Both the position numbers and the translations under genes were made by a program. The notes beneath the pieces were generated by a model. The model saw only the letters and a program-made list of their open reading frames with translations. It was not told the origin of the DNA and did not search any database. DNA of 64,000 nucleotides, taken from contig NC_065914.1 of the NCBI RefSeq assembly GCF_905147045.1, positions 6,572,001-6,636,000 of the forward strand. The letters run 5' to 3'. This DNA comes from Nymphalis io. Taxonomy: Eukaryota; Arthropoda; Insecta; Lepidoptera; Nymphalidae. Shown one piece after another: positions 33,763-44,846 of this stretch. Position 1 is the stretch's first letter, and each line of letters begins with the position of its first letter.

Positions 33763-34089
33763 GGCATTAGACGATATTAAACTTAGATTAGGACGCAAGG
33801 GAAATCTTCGGAAGATATCATCGAATTGGATATTATGTTTCTGATAGTAATTTTTAAAGAGTTTTCTAACTAACACTATTTAATGATTTCTGCATAGGAT
33901 AGACTGATTAATAAAAAGAAGATCAAAATTGTCAAAGAGTTCCAAAAAGATATACCACCTTCATGTATTTCTGTAAAGTATGAGCCTAAAGGTTGACTGG
34001 TAGAAAATGCCTTAGGGGGTTAAGTCCGCCTTTTGTACCTACTTCGATAATTTTGTATTTTTTTAATATACAAAATAAAAAAAATGTCC

Positions 34090-34258
34090 ATAATTCATCT
34101 CGTGATTGACGAAGGAAGACAGCATGAAGAAAACTGGATTTGTCGGTAGAAAGTATGCGTCATATGTATCCGCCAATCGGCATTGCAGCAGTGTGGAATA
34201 AGTCCAAACTGCCCCCTCAAAAGGAGGGAACGCTTAAGCTTAGCAGTGGAACATTTAA
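34090..34258 (+). repeat. Repeat B SINE, degraded
   Basis: ATAATTCATCTCGTGATTGA, GTGGAATAAGTCCAAACTGC and CTTAGCAGTGGAACATTTAA. Confidence 0.65.
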
Positions 34259-34423
34259 TAATATTTTTAAGGTTTAGTTTTATTATGTAAATCAAAAACA
34301 TAAATTCACGCATAACAATCTTCAATAGCTGAAACCGCGAAGCGCAAATTTTTATATAATATATACTAAAAACTGAAATTGGCGTATATTAGTGGCTTAG
34401 TGGATTTTTAGGTCATTACAAAA

Positions 34424-34520
34424 ATGTCCCGTGTGCCTGTTTTTACACTGGAACACAACAATACTAACTGTCTGGTGATGGAATATCTGATCAGACGGGC
34501 TTGCACAAAACACCCATCTA
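34424..34520 (-). repeat. Repeat A fragment
   Basis: GTCCCGTGTGCCTGTTTTTACACTGG, GAACACAACAATACTAACTG and AGACGGGCTTGCACAAA. Confidence 0.6.
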
Positions 34521-34960
34521 GTACATATTTTTATCAATATCAATCAAAGCGTGTTTCTGTTTTTTTATCTCATTTTTATCGTCTGTCTGTTCTTATCCTA
34601 AATAAAGTTTTTCTTTCTCTCTTTCTATCTGAACATTTTGAATTGAAAAGCTGTCAAATGTAAATCGTTATTAAGTACGTTTTGGTTTCGGTGATGTATC
34701 TAGGTCGAACAATTCTCGAATATCGAAACAAAGTGCTTTTGTAAATTTATTAAATGAATAATTTATTGACATCGTGACGTGAATTAATTTATTCTCAAAA
34801 GTTGAATATTTTTACGTACGTTTTTTTCTAAATTTTTTTATTTATATAAACTTTAAGACACGATAACTACAAAATAGAATTACCGTAGTATGAAATTCTT
34901 ATAAAAATTTTTTGGTCCTTCGAGCCGGATTTTTATGGATATAAATTTTTTAAGATTTTT

Positions 34961-35030
34961 TGTCCCTTGTGCCTGTAGCACTGGCTCACTTAAAAGAGGA
35001 ACACAACCACATAAAGTATTGCTACTATTT
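34961..35030 (-). repeat. Repeat A fragment
   Basis: TGTCCCTTGTGCCTGTAGCA and GGAACACAACCACATAAAGTATTG. Confidence 0.55.
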
Positions 35031-35935
35031 AATACTATATTAATAAGAAGATTTGCTATAATATATATTCATGATGTTTTTTATATCTGTTACAGATTTG
35101 TTAAATAATTGTATGTTTTTGTTAAACTTACTTGTGAAAGCGATCGCGGTCACAGCTGTCTGCTTAAATAATCGTTAAAGTTTGTGTCGTTTTATTAATT
35201 GAAAACTTTGTGATTTTAGCCTATGAATTTATTACAGTTACAGCTTTCGACGATTCAGTGATTTACTTTAGTCCGTGCACACACTGGAGGCGGAAGCGGG
35301 AGCGATTTTATAATTTTTGATGTGAAACCTTCTTTAAGTCTTTGTTAAATGTTATTTTATTATACTTGTCCAACAGCTTGAGCATATATTAAATTTTAAT
35401 TTAAGATACTAACATAAATTCGAAAATTAAATAAAAGAAATATTATTACATAGTTTTGAGTTTTCACTGTCAGCAGTCCCCATGCCTGTCTGTCTGCACT
35501 TTATATATATTGTAATGAATTAAAGTAGTTACACTTAACTCATACAATAAGTGCACAAATTACAATTGTCCAAAGATGCACACGATACGGTCGTCGGTGA
35601 TCAGCAAAGGAACATGATTTAAATGCTCTATATGCCTCATACTAAATTTTATTATAATTGTTTTAATGGTTTAGCCATGAAACCATAACACACAGATGGA
35701 TAGTTATTTTCACTTTTATAATATTATTATAGATAGATAATGTTATTTATATTTTAATTCAGACCCAATGGTTGAAACGAAGTAAAAAATGTAAGACAAG
35801 CGTGATGCATTTGAAAAAAAAACCGTTACTTGGATCTCCTGACAGACCACACGATACCCTATACTCAAAGCGCTAGTCTTGTAAACTTATAAGATGTCAT
35901 CAAGTTATATTAAATTTCTACTAAGTTCTTAAGAA

Positions 35936-36004
35936 CCTATCCGATCGAATATTATCTTAAGATATCAAATATTATCTTAAGATAATAATGTTTGATCGGA
36001 TAGG
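35936..36004. repeat. Imperfect palindrome, possible short MITE
   Basis: CCTATCCGATCGAATATTATC and, inverted, CCTATCCGATCAAACATTAT form the arms; TTATCTTAAGATA occurs twice inside. About 69 bp. Confidence 0.55.
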
Positions 36005-36108
36005 ATTGATTAAATCTTATTTAACCAATTCCGATGTTGATAAGTTGAAAGTTAAGATGAAAACATGAAAGTTAGTTTACGGAAACCAAAGCATAAGACA
36101 TACAGCAT

Positions 36109-36390
36109 TTTTTATAGAATAGGAAGGCGGATAAGCATATGGGCCACCTGATGGTAAGTAGCCACCAACGCCCATAGACATTGGCATTGTAAGAAATGTA
36201 GAATAACCATCGATTACATAACCAATGCGCCACCAACCTTGGGAACTAAGATGTTATGTCCCTTGTGCCTGTTATTACACTGGCTCACTCACCCTTCAAA
36301 CCGGAACACGAAAAAACCAAGTACTGCTGTTTTGCGGTAGAATATCTGATGAATGGGTGGTACCTACCCAGACAACTTTGCACACCAGTA
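36109..36390 (-). repeat. Repeat A copy, full length, slightly shortened head
   Basis: T tract, ATAGAATAGGAAGGCGGATA to ACTTTGCACACCAGTA; the AAAGCCCTAC part of the head is lost. Confidence 0.85.
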
Positions 36391-36489
36391 AAAGCATGAG
36401 AGATTCAGAATCAATTGAAAGTAAAATCAAAAACAAAGTATACTTTTCTCAAGTAACTTTTCAATATATCTTCTGAAGGCTAACGACCA

Positions 36490-36561
36490 AATAGTCTGTC
36501 TGATGGGCCACCTTGTGGTAAGTCACCATTGTCGGTAGACATTGGCACAGTAAGAAATATT
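36490..36561 (-). repeat. Repeat A fragment
   Basis: CTGATGGGCCACCTTGTGGT and GACATTGGCACAGTAAGAAA. Confidence 0.55.
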
Positions 36562-36660
36562 AAGAATTTCTAAAGAAAGTAAATTAAGAATGCAATTATA
36601 TAGTACTGCAAGGTAATATTATTTATTATTATTATATTATATTTTTAGCAATACGGCATT

Positions 36661-36915
36661 ATTTTTTTTCTGAAATAGTTAGGTAGACTGGCAAATGACC
36701 TGATGGCAAGTGGTCACCACTGCCCATAGTGATTGGTGATATAAGAAATATTAATCATTCCTAACATCACTAATGCACCACCAACCTTGGGAACTGAAGT
36801 GTAGTTTTTCAAACATACCTGTCTGAAGATTGCCTAGCTCAGTCACCCTTCAAACCGAAATACAATAATGGACGATAACTACGGAGACGGGAATGCACAA
36901 AGTCCTACCCATCAT
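36661..36915 (-). repeat. Repeat A copy, diverged
   Basis: T tract, ACCTGATGGCAAGTGGTCAC, CACCACCAACCTTGGGAACT and a weak head (GGGAATGCACAAAGTCCTAC). Confidence 0.75.
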
Positions 36916-37298
36916 TAACCCACGAGTCAGTTCACTATGTTCTTGGTTCAATTATTTCATCCATCTCGTATATTAAGGATGAATTATGATATCGACTCTA
37001 ATCCATTTTCATCCGCTCTGATGAAAATTTCATTAAATATTCACCAATTAAATATCGTAGATGATTTAAATCATACTCGATTTCCGTATAATGACTTCCG
37101 TTATAGATATTTTGGTTGGCAGTATCATTAAAGTGTGCTATTTGCTTTATAGTATTAGTTTAGCGGAAATGTAGGAGTCGTCGATAACTTCCGGTATATA
37201 ACGTCTATTGCAACAGATAATTAATGATTGAACCATTTACAACAAAAAGCAACTGTATCTGGCCATTTACGCCAAAAAGCAAAGAGATAGTCGCAGCC

Positions 37299-37354
37299 GG
37301 ATGCTATTTCACGCTGCACTATATATTAATATAGTGCAGCGTGAAATAGCATCC
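37299..37354. repeat. 56-bp palindrome with 26-bp perfect arms
   Basis: Left arm begins GGATGCTATTTCACGCTGCA and right arm is its exact complement ending TAGCATCC, with a 4-base ATTA loop. It lies about 180 bp from a mariner remnant and could be the fused ends of a transposon. Confidence 0.8.
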
Positions 37355-37532
37355 ATATAATAGGTCCATACATATGAAATTAGCGTTTTGTCGTACTGAC
37401 CACTTTGATCTGAAATATCTCCTCTTTGGTTAAAAATTCCAAATTCAAATTTATAAATTCATTTAGGAGGTACATTTGAGTTTTGAAAACCGTCATTCAT
37501 TTGTTTTTTCCTCAGTATTTTTAGTATATCTG

Positions 37533-37757
37533 CGACATCCACCGTACTCCCCGGACCTTGCTCCAACAGATTACCATTTTTTCCGGAATTTGGATAATTT
37601 CTTATAAGGAAAAAAATTCAACTCCAATGCGGCAGTCCAAGCCGCCTTCAAAGAGTTTATTGATTCTCGCCCCCATGTTTTTTTTAGTAAAGGGATCAAA
37701 GAACTACCTTTAAGCTGGCAAAAGTGCATAGATAACAACGGTGCATACATTGATTAA
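37533..37757 (+). pseudogene. Mariner transposase, C-terminal remnant
   Basis: The 75-codon frame starts RHPPYSPDLAPTDYHFFRNL, which contains the third catalytic Asp (YSPDLAP) of D34D mariner transposases. It continues GKKFNSNAAVQAAFKEFIDS, FFSKGIKELPLSWQKCIDNN and GAYID with the natural stop. One internal TAA, after DNFL, replaces what should be a Gln codon. The first two catalytic Asp and the N-terminal helix-turn-helix are absent, so it is dead. Orientation is opposite to Syt7, inside its largest intron. Confidence 0.88.
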
Positions 37758-38682
37758 TTAAATATATTTTACAAAAAAAAATTGACTTTATATTCCTCCC
37801 GCACAAAACGCGTTTTCGCGAAAGTGTGAGATAATTCATTATGAAATGAATTATAAACACAGATTAAGTGCTAGACAGAGTTTATACCTGTGTTCACTTT
37901 ACCAATTTAGCTTTTATTAATAGCTTATAAAGAATTATTATAACGAATTGAAATGGTATTCCTTTGTTCTAAATAAAAGGTTATTATAAATGTCAATTTT
38001 CTTACAAGCCTGGCTTACTTCAGCAAAAGGTCGAAAGCATTAATGATTTGGACGAACATTTTCAGCACATCATTCCATAATGGTTTCTCATAATGGGAAA
38101 GTTTTTGGAGATTTTAAGACCGAATGAATTGAACTTTTGACAGACAATTATTACGTTCATGTTTCCCGGATGAATTAATGTAGCCTTCGGCAATTTATTT
38201 CGACGCAAAAAAGCATTACTTGTCCTTAAAATAAAAAAAGTCTTGCAAATTTAAAATGCAGTGTAAGCTGGAGATGTAGGCAGAATTACATAACATTTTA
38301 TTTTTGAAGCACAATCATTTTGATGAGCCTTAATCTTTGCAAACGCTCCTAAATTATCCAACTTATGTTGATTGCAGATTTGCAACTGAGGGTCGTTAAA
38401 TTTCGGTACCAGGTACATCCTTGATAACCACAAATATTGCTTGGACAAAACATAAAACTTAGATCTAGAACACAATTGTTTTACAATCTTGAAATAACAT
38501 CACGCTTGTAACGTCAACAGTCTTAATTTAAAGCGAGCGAAACTGCGTAGCGCATCAACTTATGTAATAATATTATATACTAAAGCCATCTCCTAAGCGC
38601 GCCGCATCTTCTATTATAGTATAATTTTATGTATATTTATTTAGTATTTTTTGTGATAAGGATTACAAAACAAACGTCATTT

Positions 38683-38941
38683 ATAATAATAATAAGAATA
38701 TCCTGGGACATTATTCCCACACGGCCATCTGATCCCAAACTAAGCAGAGTTTGCACTATGGAAACGAGACAACTGATATACTACGTATACTACTTTTCTT
38801 TTGTAAATACATACTTATATAAATAATTACACCCAGACTCAGGACAAACAGACATGTTCATGCGCACAAATGTCTGTCCTGGGCAGGAATCGAACCCAAA
38901 AGGCAAGACAATTATTTACCAACCACGCCAACCGGCCCGTC
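38683..38941 (-). repeat. Repeat D SINE, full length
   Basis: (AAT)n tail, ACGGCCATCTGATCCC, GGACAAACAGACATGTTCATG, CTGGGCAGGAATCGAACCC and CGCCAACCGGCCCGTC. The sequence between box B and box A is shortened. Confidence 0.85.
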
Positions 38942-38974
38942 AAATCAATATATATCGTACGTGTTCTTCTTTTA

Positions 38975-39040
38975 AGGGTTAGTGAGCCAGTGTAACTACA
39001 GGCATATTGGCGATGTAAGGAATAGTTAATTTTTCATACT
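38975..39040 (+). repeat. Repeat A fragment between two repeat D pieces
   Basis: AAGGGTTAGTGAGCCAGTGTAACTACAGGC and TTGGCGATGTAAGGAATAG. Confidence 0.55.
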
Positions 39041-39115
39041 GTATGAGTGGGAATCGATCCCACAACCTTCGGCGTGAAAGGCAAGCTACCAATCACGCCA
39101 AGCGGTCCGTCAATA
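39040..39115 (-). repeat. Repeat D SINE, head fragment
   Basis: GAGTGGGAATCGATCCCACA, ACCTTCGGCGTGAAAGGCAA and CACGCCAAGCGGTCCGTC. Confidence 0.7.
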
Positions 39116-39652
39116 TAACCACAGACTATTCAAAATCAACGCATGTAATATATAATTCAATTTAACTTCGTTGTACTCAGCATACTTCACCAAATAACAA
39201 ATAAAACGTTAACTTTCTACGTAACGAGGGTGAAATTCTACGAAAATATACATGTGAAATACAAAGGTCAAATGTATATGAGTTAATTAACAGTCGCATT
39301 TAATGCGAAGCCACGGAAAATTTAACGGACTAAATGTGTATAACCATCTCGCTCTAACACATATAAAAATATAATGCATCTGTTTATTATTGTCTCTTTT
39401 TATTACACACAAATGTTCCATCTATGAGAATATGTAGATGGAATGTTCCGGCCTGTTTCTTTTGTTTTGAAAAGCTGGAATATAAATTGTGATCAATTAT
39501 AAATAAAGAACATTAAATTATCATAACGTCATTGATCGAGATCTAGAATAATCTATGGCTAATCATTATGGATTCGTGAACAAATGGCGTTTTCAATCTC
39601 GATGAAGTTGTGACTTTGAAATTAAACTGAATATTAGTATTTAAGTACAATT

Positions 39653-39968
39653 GTTTTTTTTTTTTATTATTGAATAGGTAGGCGGACGAACAAATGGGTC
39701 AATGGGTGGAACAATGGTAAGTGATCACCACCGCCCCAAGGCAAAGGCATTGAAATAAATGTTAACCATCGCTTACATCACCAATGCGCCACCAACCTTG
39801 GGAACTAAGATGTTATGTAAGTGCCTGTAATTGCGCTGGCTCACTCACCCGAAACTTTCAAACCGGAACTCAACAATTACAAGTAATACTGTTTTACGGT
39901 ATAATATATGATGTTTGGGTGGTTTCTAGCCAGACAAAGCTTGTCTGGCACATAGCTCTACCACCAGT
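39653..39968 (-). repeat. Repeat A copy with small insertions
   Basis: T tract; GAACAAATGGGTCAATGGG is an unusual insertion near the tail; CACCAACCTTGGGAACTAAG and AGCTCTACCACCAGTA are normal. Confidence 0.8.
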
Positions 39969-40019
39969 AATTGTGTTGTATTATAAATAAAGATATATTA
40001 ATCAAGAGCTGATTAATAT

Positions 40020-40115
40020 CAGCCTTTTGCCATCCACTGCTGGACGAAAGTCATATATATAAGTTCCCATAGAACGCAAACCATCCCGATCTGAGCTCTA
40101 AGAACTGTTTGTAGT
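40020..40115 (+). repeat. LINE (RTE-like) 3' untranslated fragment
   Basis: ATATCAGCCTTTTGCCATCC and ACTGCTGGACGAAAGTC resemble the commonly repeated lepidopteran block before RTE 3' ends (CAGCC...CCACTGCTGGACATAGG), from memory of the family. Confidence 0.45.
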
Positions 40116-40389
40116 GCATAATATAGCAGAGCTATTAGAAAATCGCGATATATAGGTGTATAAAAATTGTCATCTTCAGTTGCTTGTAATTGTTACATTA
40201 ATTTTAAACAAATTTTAAGCATTTTTATGGTGGATGGGAATTGTGTGTTCTCCTTTTATTGATAGTACATATTAAGTTTATGTGGATGCAAAGCATATGT
40301 ATATTCAAATAAATAAATAATATTTTTCACTTATATAAATGAATTTAAATTAAGAATAAGATTGATAGTAAAGCTCAAAATTAAGGCAG

Positions 40390-40721
40390 TTGAATGAGCA
40401 CCGTAACCGTAACAGCCTGTGAATGTCCCACTGCTGGGCTAAAGGCCTCCTCTCCTCTTTTTGAGGAGAAGGTTTGGAGCTTATTCCACCACGCTGCTCC
40501 AATGCGGGTTGGTGGAATACACATGTGGCAGAATTTCAGTGAAATTAGACACATGCAGGTTTCCTCACGATGTTTTCCTTCACCGTAAAGCACGAGATGA
40601 ATTATAATCACAAATTAAGCACATGAAAATTCAGTGGTGCTTGCCCGGGTTTGAACCCACGATCATCGGTTAAGATTCACGCGTTCTTACCACTGGGCCA
40701 TCTCGGCTCATTGAATGAGCA
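40390..40721 (-). repeat. Repeat B SINE, reference full-length copy with target-site duplication
   Basis: Body 40401-40710. It contains, in reverse, the 3' block AACAGCCTGTGAATGTCCCA, CTGCTCCAATGCGGGTTGGT, CAGGTTTCCTCACGATG, box B (TTGCCCGGGTTTGAACCCAC) and box A (CCACTGGGCCATCTCGGC). The direct repeat TTGAATGAGCA is at 40390-40400 and 40711-40721. Best copy for defining the about 300-bp family. Confidence 0.93.
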
Positions 40722-41860
40722 GACTTATCCGATAAAATGGTTTAAAGATTTTCATGTCCTTCTTGCGATATTCAAGCAATCGATTTAGTTCAGTTATCTG
40801 CTCATTTATAATGGTGGACGGGTTCCGCATAAATAATTCAATGCTCTAAAAGTGTTAAAAGGTCTTTGAGGTATGAACTTCAAGACAGAAATTTTCAGTT
40901 GTTTCATTTCGTTTTGATAATAAACATTAATTGGGAGTCTTATTTTAACGTATCGGTATTTGAATAAGTTTTTGAAAAATATTTATACTTTTAATAATAA
41001 AACAATGGCTAGCCTTTGCGTGATGGACTGTTTGTAAATACTTTTTTAAAGGTGACCTATGGAATATGTGAGATGTTTCCATAGATCCAAACATGCCTCC
41101 GTGTTGTGGGTGCTTGAGGGGCCTTGCTGCGTCTTTACAAACAGCTTAAACTGAAACGGTAGGTACGGTGGCGTAATACGGTAAAACATTGACAAGAAGG
41201 TTGGGATCGTGTTATTTTTTTCTCTGGGTAAAAAGAAACCCGGGAGGGCAAGTTTGATATGTCCATCTCTCCCCTACTCTGGGAAGAGATTTGGAGAATG
41301 CACGTAGAACAACGCGGATGCGTTAAGCTATAGCAATCCCATAGTCCTAGGAGGTAGTAGGGATTGTATATCCTACACTTATCGATTGAAATTTCATGGA
41401 TAACTTGTAAAGGTTTCGAACGCATAATGAAAAAGACAAAGATTGTCAAGAGACAGCATGTTTTATGTTAAGAAGAAGCTATGCTGCTTTTTCCGCAACT
41501 CTAATCCACAAAGCCGAACAAATATTTATGCCGCAAGCTATGATATTAATTATAAGTAAATTGAGTACAAAATTAAAATCAATACTGAGTGTGTTAAAAC
41601 ATTGATCTTCCAAGAATCCGGCTCGAAGGACCAATGTTTACGCCCGAAGAAATCAGGTGGACCAAATGATGAACGAAATGAGCACTATAATTCATTGTTC
41701 ACGAAACTAATAAATTTAATCAAATCATGTATCATTGACGTATACGTACTATTACAAAATAAATTAGACAGCGCGATTCAGGAATTTCAAATAATGAATC
41801 AACGCCATCTAGTGACAAACAATAACAAACATGTTTTACTCTTATCAGAGTGCTTTACAA
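40722..41860. other. Unclassified DNA with a less AT-rich patch
   Basis: The patch at 41035-41400 (for example GAGGGGCCTTGCTGCGTC, TCTCTCCCCTACTCTGGGAA) differs from its surroundings and looks like old mobile DNA. The 104-codon - strand frame across it has no recognised domain. Confidence 0.3.
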
Positions 41861-42045
41861 CAGCCTAGGTCATTGAGACCCTGGCCCTTCGGGACAAAAT
41901 GAAGAGACACGGCAAGAGTACTTGCCGTTGAGGATCAGCCCGGGTAAAGGGGGCAACTCCGAGGCCCGTACCCGGACTGACATCACTCAGTCAGGAAGAA
42001 CCAGCTCTCTCAGAGTGCTTGCATGGATCCTTTCAACCTTCCGTT
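41861..42045. other. Unclassified GC-richer block, possible retroelement piece
   Basis: CACGGCAAGAGTACTTGCCG is a 20-bp stem, followed by GATCAGCCCGGGTAAAGGGG and CAACTCCGAGGCCCGTACC. The composition is unlike its flanks. It is not ribosomal RNA as far as I can tell, and I cannot name it. Confidence 0.35.
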
Positions 42046-42608
42046 AAAACCTACATGTCCTATATACCGGCATACAGATAACGATGGATTATTTTGAAAA
42101 ATAAACCTACAATTAATATATCTACATTGGAATTAAATTGAACAAGTAAAAATCCAATAATAAAAAGTAATAGGTTTTTGGTAATATTGAAAACTATATT
42201 TGTGTCATCTTCAGCTTAAACGAACTGTCAAGCTGTGTATTAAAGTGTCACGAGTTTCAATGAAAGGTCTTACGTCCTGATAGTAGAGCGGGAACTCGAC
42301 AGACTAATGAGATCTCGAAATCGATGCTGATCATGGCAATTATTATATAAAAGACACAAATAACCTCTGTAAGAACTCGCACGTATCTCACTCGTGAAAT
42401 TTTGTCGACTTATGATGTCACGCTATTTTGATACGTGTCCGACAAATGTCATCATTATTATAATTAATGTCGCATTTCACTTATTTATATTTCATATTCG
42501 TTCTGAGATTAAACGCTATTTTGTTGTTACGAAACACAGTGCGAGTCAATTCTTGCTACTTTTTGGGTTAGTTGTTTTAAGGGTTACTATTTAGTAAAAT
42601 TTCTTTCC

Positions 42609-42895
42609 GTAATCCGTTATCCGTAACAGCCTGTGAATGTCCCACTGCTAAAGGCCTCCTCTCCTTTTCCGAGAAGGTTTGGAGCTTATTCCACACGCTG
42701 CTCCAATGCGGTTTGGTGGAATACACATATGGCAGAATTTCAGTGAAATTGGACACATGCAGGTTTCGTCACGATGTTTTCCTTCACCGTAAACCACAAA
42801 TTAAGCACATGAAAATTCAGTGGTGCTTGCCCGGGTTTGAACCCACGATCATCGGTTAAGATTCACGCGTTCTTACCACTGGGCCATCTCGGCTT
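42609..42895 (-). repeat. Repeat B SINE, full length
   Basis: CGTAACAGCCTGTGAATGTC to CACTGGGCCATCTCGGC, with small deletions in the CTGCTGGGC and GAATTATAATCA blocks. Confidence 0.88.
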
Positions 42896-43119
42896 GTAAA
42901 CATCAATGGTTATTATCGAGTTTTGTCTAATGGATGGATATCGGGAAAAATAATAAAATAAAAAGAAGACCACGGTATATACTAGTATCTATAAAAAATG
43001 AGAAAGGAACTCAGACTATATGTTACGCTTTCACAGCTAATCGGACGAAAACTAGTAGTATATATTTCATAAAATTTATTCCATCAGTAATAATGGATAG
43101 GAATTAAGGATTTACAATT

Positions 43120-43267
43120 AAACATGGCAAGGCGAAGGCGGCTAGTGCAGAACGTTTTTCCTGTCTGTACTGGCCGTCGTCGCGTTTGGACTCTACTACC
43201 ACTTACCATCAGGTGGAGTAGAGTCATTTGCCCTCCCGGCGAATATAAAAAAAAAAAAAAAACATGG
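43120..43267 (+). mobile_element. Severely 5'-truncated LINE insertion with poly(A) and target duplication
   Basis: Body 43128-43259. It shares GTCGTCGCGTTTGGACTCTA, CTTACCATCAGGTGGAGTAG and the terminal A run with 28325-28499. AAACATGG at 43120-43127 recurs at 43260-43267. Confidence 0.75.
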
Positions 43268-43509
43268 ACATCACTTATCTGTTGGAGCGGCTGTAAAAAT
43301 ATGACACTTAACAAAACGTCGATATTAATTCCGATTTTAGACCCGCGCCAAAATATCCTTAAGACATGCATACAAGACGAAGTATAACTAACCTAACCAT
43401 ACCTGTCAATGACAGGATTTAACTGTTAGTTAAACACTGATCGCTCTTTCTGTCACTGTCAATTTCAGGACCACTAGACCAACGAAGCTAATAACTCGCT
43501 AAATAAAGG

Positions 43510-43799
43510 TTTTTTTTTATAGAATAGGAAGGTGGACGAGCATATGGGCCACCTGATGGTAAGTGGTCACCAAACGCCCTTAGACATTGGCATTGTAAGA
43601 AATGTCAACCATCGCTTATAGCCAATGCGCCACCAACCTTGGGAACTAAGATTTTATGTCTCTTGTGCCTGTAATTACACTGGCTCACTCACCCTTCAAA
43701 CCGGAACACAACAATATCAAGTATTGCTGTTTTGCGGTAGAATATCTGATGAGTGGGTGGTACCTATCCAGATGAGCTTGCACAAAGCCCTACCACCAG
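43510..43799 (-). repeat. Repeat A copy, full length
   Basis: T tract and ATAGAATAGGAAGGTGGACG to AGCCCTACCACCAG. Very close to the copies at 57387 and 63745: they share the GAAATGTCAACCATCGCTTATAGCC variant, so these belong to one subfamily. Confidence 0.88.
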
Positions 43800-44096
43800 T
43801 ATTTTAGTAGGTTATAAGTAAAGCCGTAAAGTTTCAATCAAAACTAGTCTAACATCAAGAATATAGAAAAATAAAGTATTGTTAAAATAAATCTTATTTC
43901 CCTTTGTAAACACTAATATTTCATGACATCCGTATAATTTTCAAACATGGGTTATGAATTTATATGGCAATAGTTCAACCGTGATTTCAAATGTAAAACT
44001 CATACCACAGGGAACTGTTTGTTATTATACGTTTATTTTTCAAATCCGACGGTGACAGGATAATTTATCCATCAACCAGGGGAACAAAGGAGGATA

Positions 44097-44112
44097 TATA
44101 TATATATATATC
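44097..44112. repeat. Short (TA)n tract
   Basis: Eight TA units. Confidence 0.8.
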
Positions 44113-44399
44113 TCTTTCTACTTTATTTGTAACTGCTTAAATATAATTTTGTGTAATCCCTGTTACTGAATAACATTATTTCAAGATCCAAAGGTACTAT
44201 TACAGTTTAATGGCCAGAAAAAGGCACGTTTAGCGAAAAGAAAGAGCTTTCATTAATCATATTAATGTACCGATTCTTTAAAGCAAATTAATAGATTTTC
44301 TTCTGAAAATAAATGGCGATGTTGTCAGTTTTAAATAAATTACCATGGCCCAGTGGTTAGTGGACATACTGTTAATTTTTACAGGGAAAGTTTTTTGGT

Positions 44400-44830
44400 G
44401 CGTTTAGTTATCAACACCTCACCGTGACGAACCGAGGGTTGAACTGCCGATGCGGATTTACAATACCTAGGGGGTTTCAAGGGTTACAGAGAACTCCCCA
44501 CGCCTTGAAGACGTTACAGCGGGGGAAGAAGGTGCACATAGCGTTGACGCTTTACCCCTGATCTTCATCAGTGGAGCGGGTCTGCAGTCTCGCGGCCTCC
44601 CAGCACCTCGTGCTACCGAGCATAAGGTTTATCATGCCCAGGAGCAACAGGTCTTCACCGAATATTGCCAGGAAAAGAATCTGGGCACCAAGTGGCACAT
44701 TCCATCAGAACGTGGCGCACCGTATCCATGTTTCCTAATCTCAGGGCTATCTCGGCTCTATCAGTGATAACAATATGGCGTTTATCCTGATTCGAATTCG
44801 TTACCTGTAAAAACCACTTAGCGTAGGCGT
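44400..44830 (-). mobile_element. LINE 3' portion (R1/Jockey-like)
   Basis: The - strand frame contains DRAEIALRLGNMDTVRHVLM followed by ECATW, resembling the DT-x-x-H-x-[LF]-x-x-C-x-x-W zinc-knuckle end of R1/Jockey-type reverse transcriptase proteins. The first Cys-containing part is lost. The sequence downstream, with blocks such as GTAGCACGAGGTGCTGGGAG, would be the 3' untranslated region. Upstream it breaks off near 44846. Confidence 0.55.
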
Positions 44831-44846
44831 GTAACATTTTATCCAT

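Noticed and set aside
41135..41449. 104-codon - strand frame
   Set aside because: Cysteine-rich look is due to composition; no pattern of a known family and no splice context.
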